64,000 nt of DNA from Ephydatia muelleri. Lineage: Eukaryota > Porifera > Demospongiae > Spongillida > Spongillidae. Location: assembly GCA_013339895.1 (NCBI GenBank), contig JABACO010000012.1, positions 312,129-376,128 on the forward strand. Direction: 5' to 3'. How positions within the stretch are numbered: the stretch's first letter is position 1; every line of letters begins with the position of its first letter. This document shows positions 63,283 through 64,000 of the stretch, in pieces. The notes under the pieces were generated by a model that made no database searches, was not told the origin of the DNA, and saw only the letters and a list, made by a program, of their open reading frames with translations. The position numbers and the translations under genes were made by a program.

Positions 63283-64000
63283 CATTTGCTTGCCCATATG
63301 CACTTCTAGGGTTTCACACCCACATGTTTATAGTTTATTCCAACTCATTCGTAAATTCATGTCCTGTGTGTTGAATAACTTCAGGGTCCAATGGAGTTAC
63401 GGAACTTATTTCCACCATAACTTTGTTGTTAAGGAACAAGCGCTCAAGTTTCAGATATATACGTGAACAGCAAACGCAGCTCTATCCATGGTACTTCAAT
63501 TATTACCATTTGTTACAATTTCACGGTAGTTATTGGCAGGAACGCCCCCCGCTTTACGCATTGTTGTTACAAAAGGTCAACGTTTCAAACGAATGCAGTT
63601 CAAAAGTATATTGGCCTGGGGACTCGATAATTTGCATATAAACATATATATAGTAGGTTAATAACTGGTGGAAAAAGCAACTAAATTTGAGAGGGTCTTG
63701 CATAATTTTGAGTGACCTGATGTGATTGTACCCCTTTAGGCAGTTTATCACCAGACGTGAAGTGACAAATGACTGCATTTCTGATCGTGCAAATCAGACA
63801 CACAAAGAATGACTAGACACTAGATCCTTTTTGCAGACCCAATTTTCATGTAGCAGTGATGTAATCCATCCACCAAAATCGGGTCTGTGTATGAAACTGT
63901 GGCATCAGTGTCCATTCATTTAGGTGTCTACAATATTGCTCGATGTGTGCATTTTGTATATCTGGTGGTAACTGCTATCTCTTTTTTATAGTGGAGGCAA
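63283..64000. other. Right end of the window, no gene recognised
   Basis: A MITE-like inverted repeat lies at about 63834-63895 (CAGACCCAATTTTCATGTAG and CACCAAAATCGGGTCTG around GTGATGTAATCCATCC), related to the family at 3115 and 22439. Confidence 0.5.

Overview
The window is eukaryotic, with intron-rich genes (GT-AG, plus a conserved GC-AG intron), dense (CA)n microsatellites, many minisatellites and several transposon families. Gene content (annexins, DOMON/cytochrome b561 reductases, Ig-like and FN3 fragments, hAT, Ty3/gypsy, non-LTR and tyrosine-recombinase relics) indicates an animal. A sponge or another early-branching invertebrate is my best guess, but no feature proves it. No rRNA, tRNA gene, CRISPR or prokaryotic signal was recognised.

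Left third (1-22 kb): four tandem minus-strand genes encode DOMON-cytochrome b561 proteins of the FRRS1-like ferric-chelate/transmembrane reductase type. Copy 1 is at 32-2976 and runs off the left edge; copies 2, 3 and 4 are at 7481-11510, 12549-17022 and 19187-21981. I traced them exon by exon and all junction phases agree. Copies 1, 2 and 4 keep four heme-ligand His. Copy 3 has replaced the second and fourth (His to Arg, His to Leu), exactly one predicted ligand pair. Between copies 3 and 4 lies an intronless, visibly GC-rich gene (17425-18945) for a secreted Cys-rich protein with a clan GH-B-type EIDFLE motif. Ig-like and FN3 fragments and a 27-bp minisatellite lie between copies 1 and 2.

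Middle (22.5-26.5 kb): a decayed hAT element with TIRs and a 5-bp target duplication, then a relic of an annexin first exon.

Right part (26.5-60.1 kb): an annexin cluster in inverted arrangement. Intact genes are A (26580-29171, minus, 9 exons, 312 aa) and D (41357-46914, plus, 10 exons, 322 aa). E (48039-52424, minus) is the mirror copy of D with one exon-3 insertion. B, C, F and G are pseudogenes. C+D and E+F form the arms of a palindrome of about 7 kb per arm, with its axis near 47488 and mirrored AATAAA signals at the axis. F and G form a second inverted repeat with its axis near 54700. G exon 7 is split by a 4.2-kb hAT-like element carrying a tyrosine-recombinase relic and SINE-like sequences. 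A gypsy integrase relic lies only in the right arm.

Right end (60.1-64 kb): a reverse-transcriptase relic, a 314-bp foldback MITE with a 9-bp target duplication, and a 39-bp minisatellite. The reductase genes would act in membrane electron transfer and the annexins in Ca2+-dependent membrane binding; nothing in the sequence ties the two clusters into one pathway.
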